This document shows, piece after piece, positions 47,570 to 59,348 of a stretch of 64,000 nt of DNA. The translations under genes were made by a program, and so were the position numbers. How positions within the stretch are numbered: position 1 is the first letter of the stretch; every line of letters starts with the position of its first letter. The stretch spans positions 62,001 through 126,000 of the forward strand of contig NZ_DS989813.1 of NCBI RefSeq assembly GCF_000155775.1, given 5' to 3'. The notes under the pieces were generated by a model. That model was not told the origin of the DNA. It ran no database searches and saw only the letters and a list, made by a program, of their open reading frames with translations. Source of the DNA: Glaciecola sp. HTCC2999. Its GTDB lineage: Bacteria > Pseudomonadota > Gammaproteobacteria > Enterobacterales > Alteromonadaceae.

Positions 47570-48187
47570 ATGTCAATCAAACCACAGTTTAACAACCAAG
47601 ACGTGGAAGTGGTGACCACCACACCATTATACGACGGTTTCTTTAAAATGGTGCAATATAAACTCAAACATAAACTGTTTGCTGGCGGTTGGTCTGGTGA
47701 GGTGACGCGAGAAATGTTTGAGCGCGGTCATGCGGTGGCGTTATTACCTTATGATCCGAATACCCAAGAGTTTGTATTAATAGAACAGTTTCGCTTGGGT
47801 GCGATGGCAACATCAGATTCACCTTGGTTGATTGAGGTGATAGCCGGTATGATAGATGACGGTTACACCCCTGAGGATGTATGTCATAAAGAGGCTCAAG
47901 AAGAAGCCGGTATCGAGTTGCAACATTTAACTAAAGCATGCAGTTATTTGTCTAGTCCAGGTGGCACCACCGAACGGTTACACATCTATATTGCACATAC
48001 TGATGCAACTAAAGCACAAGGCATTCATGGGGTTGAGCATGAATCAGAAGATATACTAGTGCACCGCGTTGCTGAAAAACAAGCAAAAGCATGGTTAGCC
48101 AACGGACGCATTGACAACGCAGCTGCTATTATTGCGTTGCAGTATTTCTTTTTACACAAACAACAGATTTTAGATAGTTGGCAATAA
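47570..48187 (+). CDS. nudF: ADP-ribose pyrophosphatase NudF-like Nudix hydrolase
   Basis: The 205-aa protein aligns with E. coli NudF by context and sequence: it splits ADP-ribose to AMP and ribose-5-phosphate. The Nudix box at residues 93-114 reads with two differences from G-x5-E-x7-RE-x2-EE: Tyr99 replaces the first Glu and Lys107 replaces the Arg; the downstream EE pair (111-112) that binds magnesium is intact. AGGAAA precedes the ATG. It begins the nudF-yqiB-yqiA-parE cluster and diverges from tolC. Confidence 0.9.
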   Translation: MSIKPQFNNQDVEVVTTTPLYDGFFKMVQYKLKHKLFAGGWSGEVTREMFERGHAVALLPYDPNTQEFVLIEQFRLGAMATSDSPWLIEVIAGMIDDGYTPEDVCHKEAQEEAGIELQHLTKACSYLSSPGGTTERLHIYIAHTDATKAQGIHGVEHESEDILVHRVAEKQAKAWLANGRIDNAAAIIALQYFFLHKQQILDSWQ

Positions 48188-48190
48188 ACC

Positions 48191-48640
48191 GTGAACGATC
48201 ATACGATACACAAGAAAAAATATGTCCCCCATTTACCAAGCTTGTTAGCTTTAGGCGATCACAATTATGCGCGGTTTATGCGCTTATTACCTGATTGTGA
48301 TACCCAAGACATGACCTATCATTTTTGTGTCGAAGAGTTACTCAGTTACTCCATTGAGATCACCGATTGTGCCCGTTATACCACGACAGTCGACGTTAAG
48401 CAGATTGCTGAATCGTTACCGAATTTTTTGAAACCTGCAATGACAGTACGGTTATACCATGATGCTAAGTCAGCTGAGGTGATCAGCTGTCAACATGTGG
48501 GTAATTTAAAGGCTAGTTACGAATATCCCAACTTACATATGCACCAGAAAAATGAAAAGTTTATGGTGAATGTGTTCTTATCTGAGTGGTTACAATTTTG
48601 TATTGCGTATCAAAATAAAATGACGGCACATAACTCATGA
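48191..48640 (+). CDS. yqiB: DUF1249 family protein YqiB
   Basis: The 149-aa protein matches DUF1249 (YqiB): YVPHLPSLLALGDHNYARFMRLLPD at the start, and NLHMHQKNEKFMVNVFLSEWL at the end. Function is unknown. The start is GTG at 48191, 3 bp after nudF. In E. coli cpdA follows; here yqiA follows directly, overlapping by four bases (ATGA). Confidence 0.9.
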   Translation: MNDHTIHKKKYVPHLPSLLALGDHNYARFMRLLPDCDTQDMTYHFCVEELLSYSIEITDCARYTTTVDVKQIAESLPNFLKPAMTVRLYHDAKSAEVISCQHVGNLKASYEYPNLHMHQKNEKFMVNVFLSEWLQFCIAYQNKMTAHNS

Positions 48641-49266
48641 GTTTTGCACCACAAGCGCACATACTATATTTACATGGTTTCTTAAGCTCACCCATGTCTG
48701 CTAAAGCACAACAAATGCGTACCTATTTAGCTCAACATTTTCCGCATGTACAAATGCATTCTCCGCAATTATCTGGCGTGCCTAGCGAAGCGGTTGAGCA
48801 AGCATCACAGCGCTTCAGTGCACTACAAAATGCTTACGGTGAGCGTTTTCTGGGTGTGATAGGTAGTTCAATGGGCGGGTTTTTAACGACTCACTTATTA
48901 GAAAATATCAGCGCGCCGAATTACAAACCTAAAGGCGTGTTAATTAATCCTGCGGTGGCACCACATATCTTGTTCCCCAACTATTTAGGTGAACATATTA
49001 ATCCTTACACAAAACAAGCATTTACGTTATCGGATACCGATGTCCATGCGATAAAAGCGTTATATATGCCTACAATTCAGCGCACTGACCAATATCAAGT
49101 ATGGTTAGAAACCGAAGATGAAGTGCTCGATTATCGTCTGGCTGAAACACTCTATGCTGACAGTGATTTGCGGATCACCCAAGGAGGCGATCACAGCTTT
49201 CAAGGATTTTCGAATGCGCTACCTAATATTTGTGCGTTTCTGGCATGTGAAAGGTTTGCTCAATAG
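48637..49266 (+). CDS. yqiA: YqiA-type alpha/beta hydrolase esterase
   Basis: This 209-aa alpha/beta hydrolase has LYLHGFLSSPMSAKA near the N-terminus, the nucleophile elbow GSSMGG (serine), an acidic residue in EDEVLDYR, and the histidine in GGDHSFQG. E. coli YqiA is an acyl-CoA thioesterase/esterase of undefined physiological role. It starts inside the yqiB stop (ATGA overlap) and precedes parE. Confidence 0.92.
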   Translation: MSFAPQAHILYLHGFLSSPMSAKAQQMRTYLAQHFPHVQMHSPQLSGVPSEAVEQASQRFSALQNAYGERFLGVIGSSMGGFLTTHLLENISAPNYKPKGVLINPAVAPHILFPNYLGEHINPYTKQAFTLSDTDVHAIKALYMPTIQRTDQYQVWLETEDEVLDYRLAETLYADSDLRITQGGDHSFQGFSNALPNICAFLACERFAQ

Positions 49267-49327
49267 CACCGTACTTGGTAATATCAAATGATAATAAATA
49301 CGTTACCTGAGCCAGCCAAGTTAATGA

Positions 49328-51259
<1,932 letters not shown>

Positions 51260-51311
51260 GCATACCGTCTACTATTGAACTTCGTCTAGCCACAAGCAAC
51301 GATCTTCCCGT

Positions 51312-51345
51312 CTTGCATGCATTTTGCATGGGTAATGCGTGCGAG
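51312..51345 (+). repeat. Stem-loop after parE
   Basis: CTTGCATGCATT and AATGCGTGCGAG can pair over 12 positions, including two wobble pairs that work only in plus-strand RNA, with a 10-nt loop. No T run follows. It may protect or end the parE transcript. Confidence 0.35.
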
Positions 51346-51367
51346 GTCACGACATGTGTCTGCGCCC

Positions 51368-53752
51368 TTAATCGGTCGATTCTGCAAACTGCCAGACCTG
51401 CACATCATATGCCGACAAGGTAAGCGTTAACTCACCTGCATTATCACTTAATGTAGACGACTCGTTCGACACCTCTTTTGACCATACCAGGCTAAATGAC
51501 GTGTCAGTGAGCTGTTGATTTACGCTGCTGGTAACAGAGTCTGCTGATAAATTTAGCGCGACGACGACACGCTCGTTATTCAACACCGACTCCCAGATTA
51601 ATACCGGTTCATTGACTGTACTTAATACCTGTTTTACCCCCTTTGCGAGTACGGGATATGCTTGGCGCAACCGATATAGGTCTTGGTAGAAGTAATAAAG
51701 ACTATCGTTATCTGCAATTTGAGCAGCGACATTATTGGTGGTCGCGTTCGCTGAGAGACTTCTAAATAGCGTGTTACTCACGCTAAACCCAGCATTCACG
51801 GCATCATTGGTCCAACTCATTGGGGTGCGCAATGAAGCATCCGCTTGTAAGTTGGCGCCTGCTAGCATACCAATTTCTTCGCCATAATAAGTAAATGGAT
51901 TAGCAGATAGCAACAGGTAACCAGCGGCCGCTAGGCGGGTTTGTTGAGGGTTTTGATTCAATTGATTGGCCACTCGGTTACCGGCAAAAAAATCATGATT
52001 GGCTAAAATCAGCGGCATATTGGCTAAGTTTGTGTCATTAATGACATTGATTAATGTGTGATTGCTGCGGCCTTGCTTAACACTGTCTAAGATTGCATGA
52101 CCGGCACTAAAGTGAAAAGCTTTGCCACACGAACTATCTAGCGCGAAAGTGGCAAATCCGCTTGGCGCTTCACACACCATATAAGCTTTAGGGTATTGTG
52201 TGATGATATCGCGCATCGCTCGCATGACGGGATGATTTTGTGGCTGATCTTCTAAGCCATCAGGCCCATTTTCGACTAATACCCCGACCGCATCAAAACG
52301 GAAACCATCCACACCGCGATTCAACCAAAACGCGAGGTTATTTTGATGGAACTCGATGACCTGTGGGTTTAATAAATTAAAATCAGGCATACGTGAGGTA
52401 AACGCACCATAAAAGTTGCCGCCCACACCAGTGCGCCAAGGATTGTTCCCCCATAAAGACCAGTTAGTTGGTATAGTGTCACGCCAAATAAACCAATCAC
52501 GTAATGGGTGGTTGGGACTGGAACTGGCATCTAAAAAGACGGGATTTAAAAAACTGGTGTGGTTGATCAGATAATCAATCACGATCGCAATACCTCGACG
52601 ATTGGCTTCGCTGATCAGACGGTCAAAATCTGCCAACGTCCCATAGTCAGATTCAATACTACGATAATCTTGGGTTTCATACCCATGGTCATTGTCTGAA
52701 CTTTCCATGATTGGCATGAGCCATAATCCGGTGATACCTAATGTGTCTAGGTAATCGAGTTGCTCAATTAATCCATTAATATCACCTATCCCATCACCGT
52801 CAGAGTCTTTATAACCGCGGACATAAATCTCCATAAAATTGGCGTTGTCTTGCCAGTTATCAGCTAATTCGTTAGTTGGTACTGACACACTGACAGGACT
52901 CATATCGATAACTGCGATTGCATTGCCTGAACGTGCTTGTACTTCAGCAAAGGCCGATCTCGCGATGGTTTCATCAGCGAATGGTTCGGCATTCACACCA
53001 TTAATATTGATAGCGGTATCTTGTACTACCCACACTTCCGTCCCGAAGTTATCAGGAATAACACGTAAATCAAAAGCCGGGCTTTTGATATCACCAAAAT
53101 GAACAATAAAGTTGAAAAATTCGCTGCCATCAACAAACGGCACTTCATATACCGCATAGTCGTTTTCAACACGTGTCAATGGGCGAGGGCTTTGCCATGT
53201 TGTCGCGGTTTCTGCTGAAATTGCACTACCCCACAAATGTAAGCCCCATACATCGTATTGACCAGAAGTATGCAAAAAATGAATTTTCATGACATTGGTT
53301 GTGGTAGGGGGAGTATAGGGTGTGACCGGGTCGGGTTGTGCCGCTGGCAAGTTAGTGACATCAATCGATAACGTTTGCGAAGTAGTTAAGGTTCCATCAG
53401 AAACTTGCAATATTGCTTGATAGTTTGTGTTCGATGGGGCAGTGAATTCTAATTGTGTGGTGGTCACACAATTAGATATAGTTTGAGTAAGTGTTAATCC
53501 GCCGGATATCGATATAGTGCAATTTAGGTTCGTTTGTTGGCTATCACTCACACGCCAAGTAAGGTTAACGCGACCATTATCATTGATACTGCGGGTATTG
53601 AAACTTTCTATGGTCGGGGCCGTATTTTGTGGTTGTGCTGGTGTGCTAGGGGTTGAGTTGGGTTCACCGCCTCCACCGCCACAACCGGTTAATAACACCA
53701 CAATACAACCGACTAATAATTTTCTGAACATACCCATCATCACTGTTAACAT
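51368..53752 (-). CDS. GH13 alpha-amylase-family lipoprotein
   Basis: The 794-aa product is lipid-anchored: signal sequence plus lipobox LLTGC followed by five glycines, a linker type seen in surface-exposed lipoproteins. Next come an Ig/PKD-like segment (about 45-135), a pullulanase-type N-terminal module (FLHTSGQYDVWGLHLWG), and a GH13 barrel. The catalytic residues appear as Asp in VDGFRFDAV (about 485), Glu in VCEAPSG (about 527) and Asp in LANHDFF (about 587). YGEEIGM and a C-terminal beta domain follow. It should hydrolyse alpha-glucans at the cell surface. The start is uncertain, as no Shine-Dalgarno sequence precedes any of the clustered ATGs. No maltose transport genes lie nearby. 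Confidence 0.9.
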   Translation of the reverse strand: MLTVMMGMFRKLLVGCIVVLLTGCGGGGGEPNSTPSTPAQPQNTAPTIESFNTRSINDNGRVNLTWRVSDSQQTNLNCTISISGGLTLTQTISNCVTTTQLEFTAPSNTNYQAILQVSDGTLTTSQTLSIDVTNLPAAQPDPVTPYTPPTTTNVMKIHFLHTSGQYDVWGLHLWGSAISAETATTWQSPRPLTRVENDYAVYEVPFVDGSEFFNFIVHFGDIKSPAFDLRVIPDNFGTEVWVVQDTAININGVNAEPFADETIARSAFAEVQARSGNAIAVIDMSPVSVSVPTNELADNWQDNANFMEIYVRGYKDSDGDGIGDINGLIEQLDYLDTLGITGLWLMPIMESSDNDHGYETQDYRSIESDYGTLADFDRLISEANRRGIAIVIDYLINHTSFLNPVFLDASSSPNHPLRDWFIWRDTIPTNWSLWGNNPWRTGVGGNFYGAFTSRMPDFNLLNPQVIEFHQNNLAFWLNRGVDGFRFDAVGVLVENGPDGLEDQPQNHPVMRAMRDIITQYPKAYMVCEAPSGFATFALDSSCGKAFHFSAGHAILDSVKQGRSNHTLINVINDTNLANMPLILANHDFFAGNRVANQLNQNPQQTRLAAAGYLLLSANPFTYYGEEIGMLAGANLQADASLRTPMSWTNDAVNAGFSVSNTLFRSLSANATTNNVAAQIADNDSLYYFYQDLYRLRQAYPVLAKGVKQVLSTVNEPVLIWESVLNNERVVVALNLSADSVTSSVNQQLTDTSFSLVWSKEVSNESSTLSDNAGELTLTLSAYDVQVWQFAESTD

Positions 53753-53869
53753 TTTTTCAACATAGTATTGTACTAAGCAGTCATTAGAATGCCAACAAAC
53801 ATCGTTAGACTATCTTCATAGGGCTGTTTATAATTAATTATATATGGATGCAAAATGGCGAGTAATTAG

Positions 53870-56011
53870 ATGAACACCCAATACAAATCAAGAACAAGAA
53901 AAGCCCAAGTTTCGACAAGCCTACTATTGATATGTGTTGCTATGACAATGCTTGGATGCGGTGGTGGTTCGGATACTCGTGTTGATATTGATCCTGGAAA
54001 TGGCAGTAGTCCTGAAGCCCCTAAAGTCAATCGCGCCGATATTTCTGCCAGTATTCTAAAACCCTCAACAAACGAGTCATTTGGTCGATTGTTGAAAAAT
54101 GGCTTGTATTACAATAACTTCCAAACATCCAATGTGGTTAACGCTGTTGCATCTGATAGTTTAGCATCAGCCGTCCCGAGTGCCGAAAGTGCTAGCCCTG
54201 CCAACTTTTCTCAAACGATCACTCAAGAAGCCGGTGTCGATGAAATGGATATCATGAAGTTTGATGGTGATTTTCTGTATGTGTTAGATCGCAATTCAGA
54301 TGTTGATGTAATATCCACTACAGCCGCAAAAATAAATACGAGTCTTGATTTAACTTCACCTGCATTACCAATTAATGATACTTCCCCAGAAATAATCCGA
54401 GTATTACAACGTGAAAATGATCACAGTCTTACAGAGGTATCACGAATTAACACTGGTATTACTCCTGAAAATGGCTATTTTAGCGTCAAAGGTATGTTTA
54501 TACGCGATAAACAATTAGTCGTTGTTGGCAGTGGATATGAATCCACTAATAACCAAGACCAAGGAATTTGGTGGTACGGTGATAATCAAGTGACGTTAGA
54601 TATCATCGATACGAGTGTGCCATCAAGCCCTAGTATTACCACCAAATTGACCATTCAGGGTCAATCAATTCGCTCTCGTCGTATTGATAATCAGTTGCTT
54701 ATTGTAAGTTCGTTCTTACCGCAACTGACTGATATCGATTTAAGTAATTCATCAACTGTTATGCAACAGGCTGGTTTTGATGCGATTCAAGCGGTCAGTA
54801 CAGATGACCTTATCCCACGTTTATCAACACGGGATCCTCTGACCGGAGAAGAAGCTTCATCGATTCCTTTATTCAGTGCTAATGATTGTTATATTCCCCA
54901 AGATGCAAATGAACTTGATAGTGCTACAGGTATTATCTCGATGACCATGATCAACCTAGATAATCCCGCTCAAATGCAAACAACTTGTATTAACGGTCAA
55001 TATGATGATGTGTATGTGACCACGGATGATATTTTTGTGCATGGTAATGTACCGACGTATGATGAGAACAATAATCGCGTATTAGAAAGTACCGTAGTAC
55101 ATCATTTTATGCGTGTGAACTCTGAATTTACCTATAACGGAACTGCAGAGCTCGATGGGACTTTAGGTTGGCAAAATAAGAATCTGCGACTCAGTGCGAC
55201 CGATACCCATTTGCGCGCGGTGACGAGTGAAATGACATTAGATGAAAATGACCGTTTCGACCATACATTGTATATGATTAACCTTACCGCGACAGACCGA
55301 CACTTATCGATTAGTGCTCAATTACCTAATAACAATGCTCCAGCTGAATTGGGTAAGCCAAATGAGGATATTCGTGCGGTGCGTTATTTTGGTGATAAAG
55401 CATATATCGTGACATTTGAAACGATTGACCCCTTGTATGTGATTGATGTGTCGGATCCATCTCGACCGGTCATCACTGGTGAGTTAGAAATGCCAGGATA
55501 CTCTTCTTATTTACACCCGATTAATGCACAGTTTATTTTAGGAATAGGTCAAAATGTCCCTGTAACAGGCATAGATATAGCGCCCGCGTTAACTGGAACA
55601 GATCAATCTGGGGCAAAAATAGCGTTATTTGACGTATCCGGTACACCAAGAATTGTCGACGAATTTATCTTTCCAGATAGCTATTCGCCTGCTGAATTTG
55701 ATTACCATGCATTGACTTATTTAGCAAAATCAGAGGTAGAACATATTTTTGCGATGCCGATGCAAAGTTGGACATTGAATGATTCAATTTGGTTACCTGA
55801 TAATAGATTAGAAATTTTTGAAGTTGATTTGAATGGTAATGCGAGCATGGCTAATACGATTTCAGTGCGCCCACCTAGTCGAAGTGATGAGTACTCCTGG
55901 GCGACAGAAGATAGAGCGGTGGTCATCGGTGATATAATTTATTATGTGAAAGGGGCGCAAGTGTGGCAAACTACTTTCAACGATGCATCAATCATTAACG
56001 GCCCTTATTAA
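53870..56011 (+). CDS. PF09826-type beta-propeller lipoprotein
   Basis: The 713-aa protein has a signal sequence and lipobox (MLGC) followed by glycines. The conserved entry to the propeller is TQEAGVDEMDIMKFDGDFLYVLD, typical of the secreted 'beta-propeller domain' family (PF09826), and repeats such as DVSDPSRPVITGEL and GDKAYIVTF mark blades. Function is unknown. Neighbours suggest an envelope role: it diverges from the GH13 lipoprotein, and its end overlaps the start of the next gene by 29 bp. Confidence 0.85.
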   Translation: MNTQYKSRTRKAQVSTSLLLICVAMTMLGCGGGSDTRVDIDPGNGSSPEAPKVNRADISASILKPSTNESFGRLLKNGLYYNNFQTSNVVNAVASDSLASAVPSAESASPANFSQTITQEAGVDEMDIMKFDGDFLYVLDRNSDVDVISTTAAKINTSLDLTSPALPINDTSPEIIRVLQRENDHSLTEVSRINTGITPENGYFSVKGMFIRDKQLVVVGSGYESTNNQDQGIWWYGDNQVTLDIIDTSVPSSPSITTKLTIQGQSIRSRRIDNQLLIVSSFLPQLTDIDLSNSSTVMQQAGFDAIQAVSTDDLIPRLSTRDPLTGEEASSIPLFSANDCYIPQDANELDSATGIISMTMINLDNPAQMQTTCINGQYDDVYVTTDDIFVHGNVPTYDENNNRVLESTVVHHFMRVNSEFTYNGTAELDGTLGWQNKNLRLSATDTHLRAVTSEMTLDENDRFDHTLYMINLTATDRHLSISAQLPNNNAPAELGKPNEDIRAVRYFGDKAYIVTFETIDPLYVIDVSDPSRPVITGELEMPGYSSYLHPINAQFILGIGQNVPVTGIDIAPALTGTDQSGAKIALFDVSGTPRIVDEFIFPDSYSPAEFDYHALTYLAKSEVEHIFAMPMQSWTLNDSIWLPDNRLEIFEVDLNGNASMANTISVRPPSRSDEYSWATEDRAVVIGDIIYYVKGAQVWQTTFNDASIINGPY

Positions 56012-57287
56012 TTCTGTGTTTTCATTCTTATATCGCACTGCCATCTTTGTGGCAGTTATTCTATTGTGTTTTCATTTCCTGGTACTTTCGGCCACTCCAT
56101 CTGTTGTCGTTTCCTCTGCGCAACAGGTAGATAATGCGCAAAGTGTTAATGTGTTATTGGATGATGTGTATAAAGTACTAAATCAAAAGCAATTTGCGCA
56201 TGACATCACTATTTCTAAGGCCCAAGGTCAAAGTTTGTTAGGCTTTATGCAACGCGCCTATCCATCATTTAGTGGTAATATTCATTTCAATCAAGATATT
56301 GGGGTGGTAGAAATGAGCATTAAAGTGCCTCAATGGATAGTGCCTCGATATATGAATATTCAACTAATACTCAATTCTAATAGCTATGTTGATATTGAAG
56401 GCTTAAAAGTAGGGAAAATTCCGTTACCGGGTAATGCATTACTGAAAATAGCGACTTGGTTGGTAAATACATACACCCGCAGCTCGATTGCCACACAAGC
56501 ACAGACGCAAATAAATGAAGTGAGGTTTAGCCCTGATAATGTGTTCGTTTCCATCTTACCGATGAAACAATTTCTAAATGATTTAAAAGTGGTCCGTGAT
56601 AGTATAGATTTTGGCGGTGACCCAAGTCTTGGTTTACGAATCAATCATTATTTAAATTTTTTAATGAATGAACAAAGTGTTCCTAAAAATCGATGCAATT
56701 CACTGGCCGTCTATATCAGAGAAGTCATGCTTGAAGCGCAAATACAAAGCTCTCCTGAGACGACCCATTTAGAAAATGAGGCGGCGATATTAGCGCTTGC
56801 AATTTATGCGGGTAATCCACGTTTTGCCAATTTATTAGGTGTGATACCACCGCAAAAACAACAAGTTTTGTATGGTGATTTCACCCCAGTATTGGCCTTA
56901 AGAAAAGATTTATCACAACATTTTATTTTTTCTGCAGCCATCAAGCTTTTATCAGATCAAGGGGTCACTGTTGCCATTGGAGAGTTCAAAGAATTGATGG
57001 ATCGGGTGTCTGCGGGAAGTGGTTATAGTTTTGTAGATTTAGCTGCAGATAAGGCTGGAGTCAATTTTGCCGACTATCTGACAGATCCTGATACCGCATC
57101 GTTAGCACAAAGTCGTCTAGCACAAAGTGTGAATGAAGCGCTCTTTTTCCCCACGATTGAGCATTTACCGGAAGGACTCAATACTGATGCTTTTATTCAA
57201 ACATTCACTGCGGTCGACTCACCAGAATACCAAGCAATGATTGGGGATATCAAAGCGCGTCTTAAACAACTGCCACTTTATCAATAA
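55983..57287 (+). CDS. Membrane-anchored protein of unknown function
   Basis: I do not recognise this 434-aa family. An N-terminal hydrophobic segment (about residues 10-37) is an uncleaved anchor or signal; the remainder is soluble and mostly helical, with a beta-rich part around 95-200 and no clear catalytic motif. It overlaps the beta-propeller lipoprotein gene by 29 bp in another frame, so the two are translationally linked. A role with that lipoprotein in the envelope is inferred. No lipobox is seen. Confidence 0.75.
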   Translation: MHQSLTALINSVFSFLYRTAIFVAVILLCFHFLVLSATPSVVVSSAQQVDNAQSVNVLLDDVYKVLNQKQFAHDITISKAQGQSLLGFMQRAYPSFSGNIHFNQDIGVVEMSIKVPQWIVPRYMNIQLILNSNSYVDIEGLKVGKIPLPGNALLKIATWLVNTYTRSSIATQAQTQINEVRFSPDNVFVSILPMKQFLNDLKVVRDSIDFGGDPSLGLRINHYLNFLMNEQSVPKNRCNSLAVYIREVMLEAQIQSSPETTHLENEAAILALAIYAGNPRFANLLGVIPPQKQQVLYGDFTPVLALRKDLSQHFIFSAAIKLLSDQGVTVAIGEFKELMDRVSAGSGYSFVDLAADKAGVNFADYLTDPDTASLAQSRLAQSVNEALFFPTIEHLPEGLNTDAFIQTFTAVDSPEYQAMIGDIKARLKQLPLYQ

Positions 57288-57313
57288 ACCAATAGTGTTC
57301 CCAATTTTACATA

Positions 57314-57634
57314 TTACAGTGTTGCTTTAAATTGAGTGAGTGTTGCGAGTAATGCTTCAATTTGCTGAACGATAAGCGTTAATTGTGGTTCAATTATATT
57401 CATATCGACATTTTCAAAGTCATTTGCGATGAACGTATCCATATTTCCTGCTACTTCTTGAACGTAAGGTTCAAAACGTTTGGCACGAGTGGTAAATGGA
57501 CTATTTTCAGCAAAAATCGTGGCGAACTTCCCTTTGCCTTGTTGTTGTAACTGGTTTAATGCATTATCAGCATCAATTGCTTTGCGGTAAACAAGTTGCA
57601 GATTATCTTTAAGTTTGTCGAGTACGTTTTGCAT
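57314..57634 (-). CDS. Small helical protein, possibly PriC-like
   Basis: The 106-aa protein is predicted to be two long helices. The pattern of spaced aromatics (KFATIF, RFEPYVQEVAGN) faintly resembles the N-terminal half of primosomal protein PriC, but it is too short and divergent to be sure. No signal peptide. It converges with the 434-aa gene and precedes epmB on the same strand. Confidence 0.55.
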   Translation of the reverse strand: MQNVLDKLKDNLQLVYRKAIDADNALNQLQQQGKGKFATIFAENSPFTTRAKRFEPYVQEVAGNMDTFIANDFENVDMNIIEPQLTLIVQQIEALLATLTQFKATL

Positions 57635-57690
57635 AAAAATATAATGTAAGGATAAAAATGTGTATTAAGTTTATCATATCTTTGAGCACA

Positions 57691-58746
57691 TTAAATTGAA
57701 TAAAGGCCCAAATCTACAGGGGTTTTACTTGATTCACCCCCAATTTCTCTCACCAGTTTAGGTACCATATAGCCTGATTGCTTGGTTAAGACCTCTCTCA
57801 TAATATTCACTGCGCGTTTATCACTAATGGCAAAATGCGCCGCCCCTTGCACTTTATCGAACATGTGTAAGTAATATGGCTGGATCCGAGCACTAAATAA
57901 AGCCTCGTTGAGGGCAATTTGGGTGTGTGCCGAGTCATTAATGCCTTTTAATAGCACTGCTTGGTTAAGGACCGTCACACCCGCTTCATGCAACAAAGCA
58001 ACTTTTTGAATGAGCTCACTGGATATTTCTTTCGGATGATTGATATGTAGCACCATGATGGTCTGCTTGGATGATTGGGCTAACGCAATTAATAATTCTG
58101 GCGTCACGCGATAAGGCAATACCACTGGTAAACGGGTATGTAAACGAATACGTTTAATGGAAGGTATTGTTTCTAATTGTGCGCATATCCACGCCATATA
58201 ATCATCATTGGCCATAAGTGGATCACCGCCGGATAAAATCACTTCGTCAATCTTCGGATCGGTTTTGATGTGCTCAAATACGTCTAACCAATCTTGCTTG
58301 TTATTATGATGTTGGTCATAAGGGAAGTGCCGTCTAAAACAATATCGACAATTTACCGCACAGCCACCTCTTAGCATCAGCAAAACACGATTTTGATATT
58401 TGTGTAACATGCCTTTAGTCGATGTGTTAGTGGTCTCATTTACTTGCTCTTTGAGCGGGTCTAACGAAAATTCAGGATCTACGATAAACTCGTCTGCAAC
58501 AGGCATGACTTGCTTTAACAGAGGATCATCAAGATCGTTACGCGCCATCAAATCAACAAAGAACCGCGGGACTCTTAGTGCAAATAATGAACGTGCTTTA
58601 TGATCTTCAGCGAAGTCTGACGCATTGAAGCCTAAGTAGTTGAGTAATGAATCTGGTGAATTAAAGCCATTTGCTAATTCTTTTTGCCAGTTAGGCTCTA
58701 CAGGTCGCTGTTTTTTGTGTATATTATGCACCGTTAAACCAATCAT
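57691..58746 (-). CDS. epmB: EF-P (R)-beta-lysylation lysine 2,3-aminomutase EpmB
   Basis: EpmB is the radical SAM enzyme that turns L-lysine into (R)-beta-lysine for EF-P modification. The iron-sulfur ligands are Cys129, Cys133 and Cys136 (CAVNCRYC); SGGDPLM and [11 protein letters not shown] are further motifs. The 351-aa length is normal and lacks the extra C-terminal region of clostridial KAM. It diverges from efp with 20 bp between the start codons, so their promoters must overlap the other gene's 5' end. Confidence 0.95.
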   Translation of the reverse strand: MIGLTVHNIHKKQRPVEPNWQKELANGFNSPDSLLNYLGFNASDFAEDHKARSLFALRVPRFFVDLMARNDLDDPLLKQVMPVADEFIVDPEFSLDPLKEQVNETTNTSTKGMLHKYQNRVLLMLRGGCAVNCRYCFRRHFPYDQHHNNKQDWLDVFEHIKTDPKIDEVILSGGDPLMANDDYMAWICAQLETIPSIKRIRLHTRLPVVLPYRVTPELLIALAQSSKQTIMVLHINHPKEISSELIQKVALLHEAGVTVLNQAVLLKGINDSAHTQIALNEALFSARIQPYYLHMFDKVQGAAHFAISDKRAVNIMREVLTKQSGYMVPKLVREIGGESSKTPVDLGLYSI

Positions 58747-58766
58747 TTAGTGAGATTAGAGGAATT

Positions 58767-59339
58767 ATGGCGAATTTTAGCACCAATGAGTTCAAAGCAG
58801 GACTAAAAATTATGCTTGATGGCGAACCATGTAATATTTTAGAAAACGAATATGTAAAACCGGGTAAAGGGCAGGCATTTAACCGTGTTAAAATTCGTAA
58901 ATTGATCTCTGCTAAAGTCCTTGAAAAAACCTTCCGTTCTGGAGAATCAGTTGAAGGCGCTGATGTCATGGATACTGAGCTGGCATATTTATATACCGAC
59001 GGTGAGTTTTGGCATTTCATGAATAATGAAACATTTGAGCAAGTTGCAGCGGATGCTAAAGCGTTAGGTGATAATGTGAAATGGTTAGTGGAAAATGATG
59101 TCTGTACTATTACATTATGGAATGGTTCACCGATTGTTGTCACACCGCCTAATTTTGTTGAAATTGAAATTACTGAAACTGATCCAGGCTTGAAAGGCGA
59201 TACTGCTGGCACAGGCGGTAAACCAGCGACCTTAGCAACGGGTGCTGTGGTTCGTGTGCCGCTGTTTGTTCAAACGGGTGAAGTAATTAAAGTCGATACC
59301 CGCAATGGCGAGTATGTATCTCGTGCCAGCAAGGCATAA
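58767..59339 (+). CDS. efp: Elongation factor P
   Basis: EF-P rescues ribosomes stalled at polyproline. The modified lysine is Lys34 in KPGKGQAF; the KOW, OB1 and OB2 domains fill 190 aa, close to E. coli's 188. AGAGGA lies 5 bases before ATG. Both modification enzymes are adjacent: epmA 9 bp downstream and epmB divergent. Confidence 0.98.
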   Translation: MANFSTNEFKAGLKIMLDGEPCNILENEYVKPGKGQAFNRVKIRKLISAKVLEKTFRSGESVEGADVMDTELAYLYTDGEFWHFMNNETFEQVAADAKALGDNVKWLVENDVCTITLWNGSPIVVTPPNFVEIEITETDPGLKGDTAGTGGKPATLATGAVVRVPLFVQTGEVIKVDTRNGEYVSRASKA

Positions 59340-59348
59340 CATACGCTA

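Noticed and set aside
58724-59212. 162-codon frame antisense to efp
   Set aside because: It covers the highly conserved efp gene and has no start signal; a shadow of efp codon usage.
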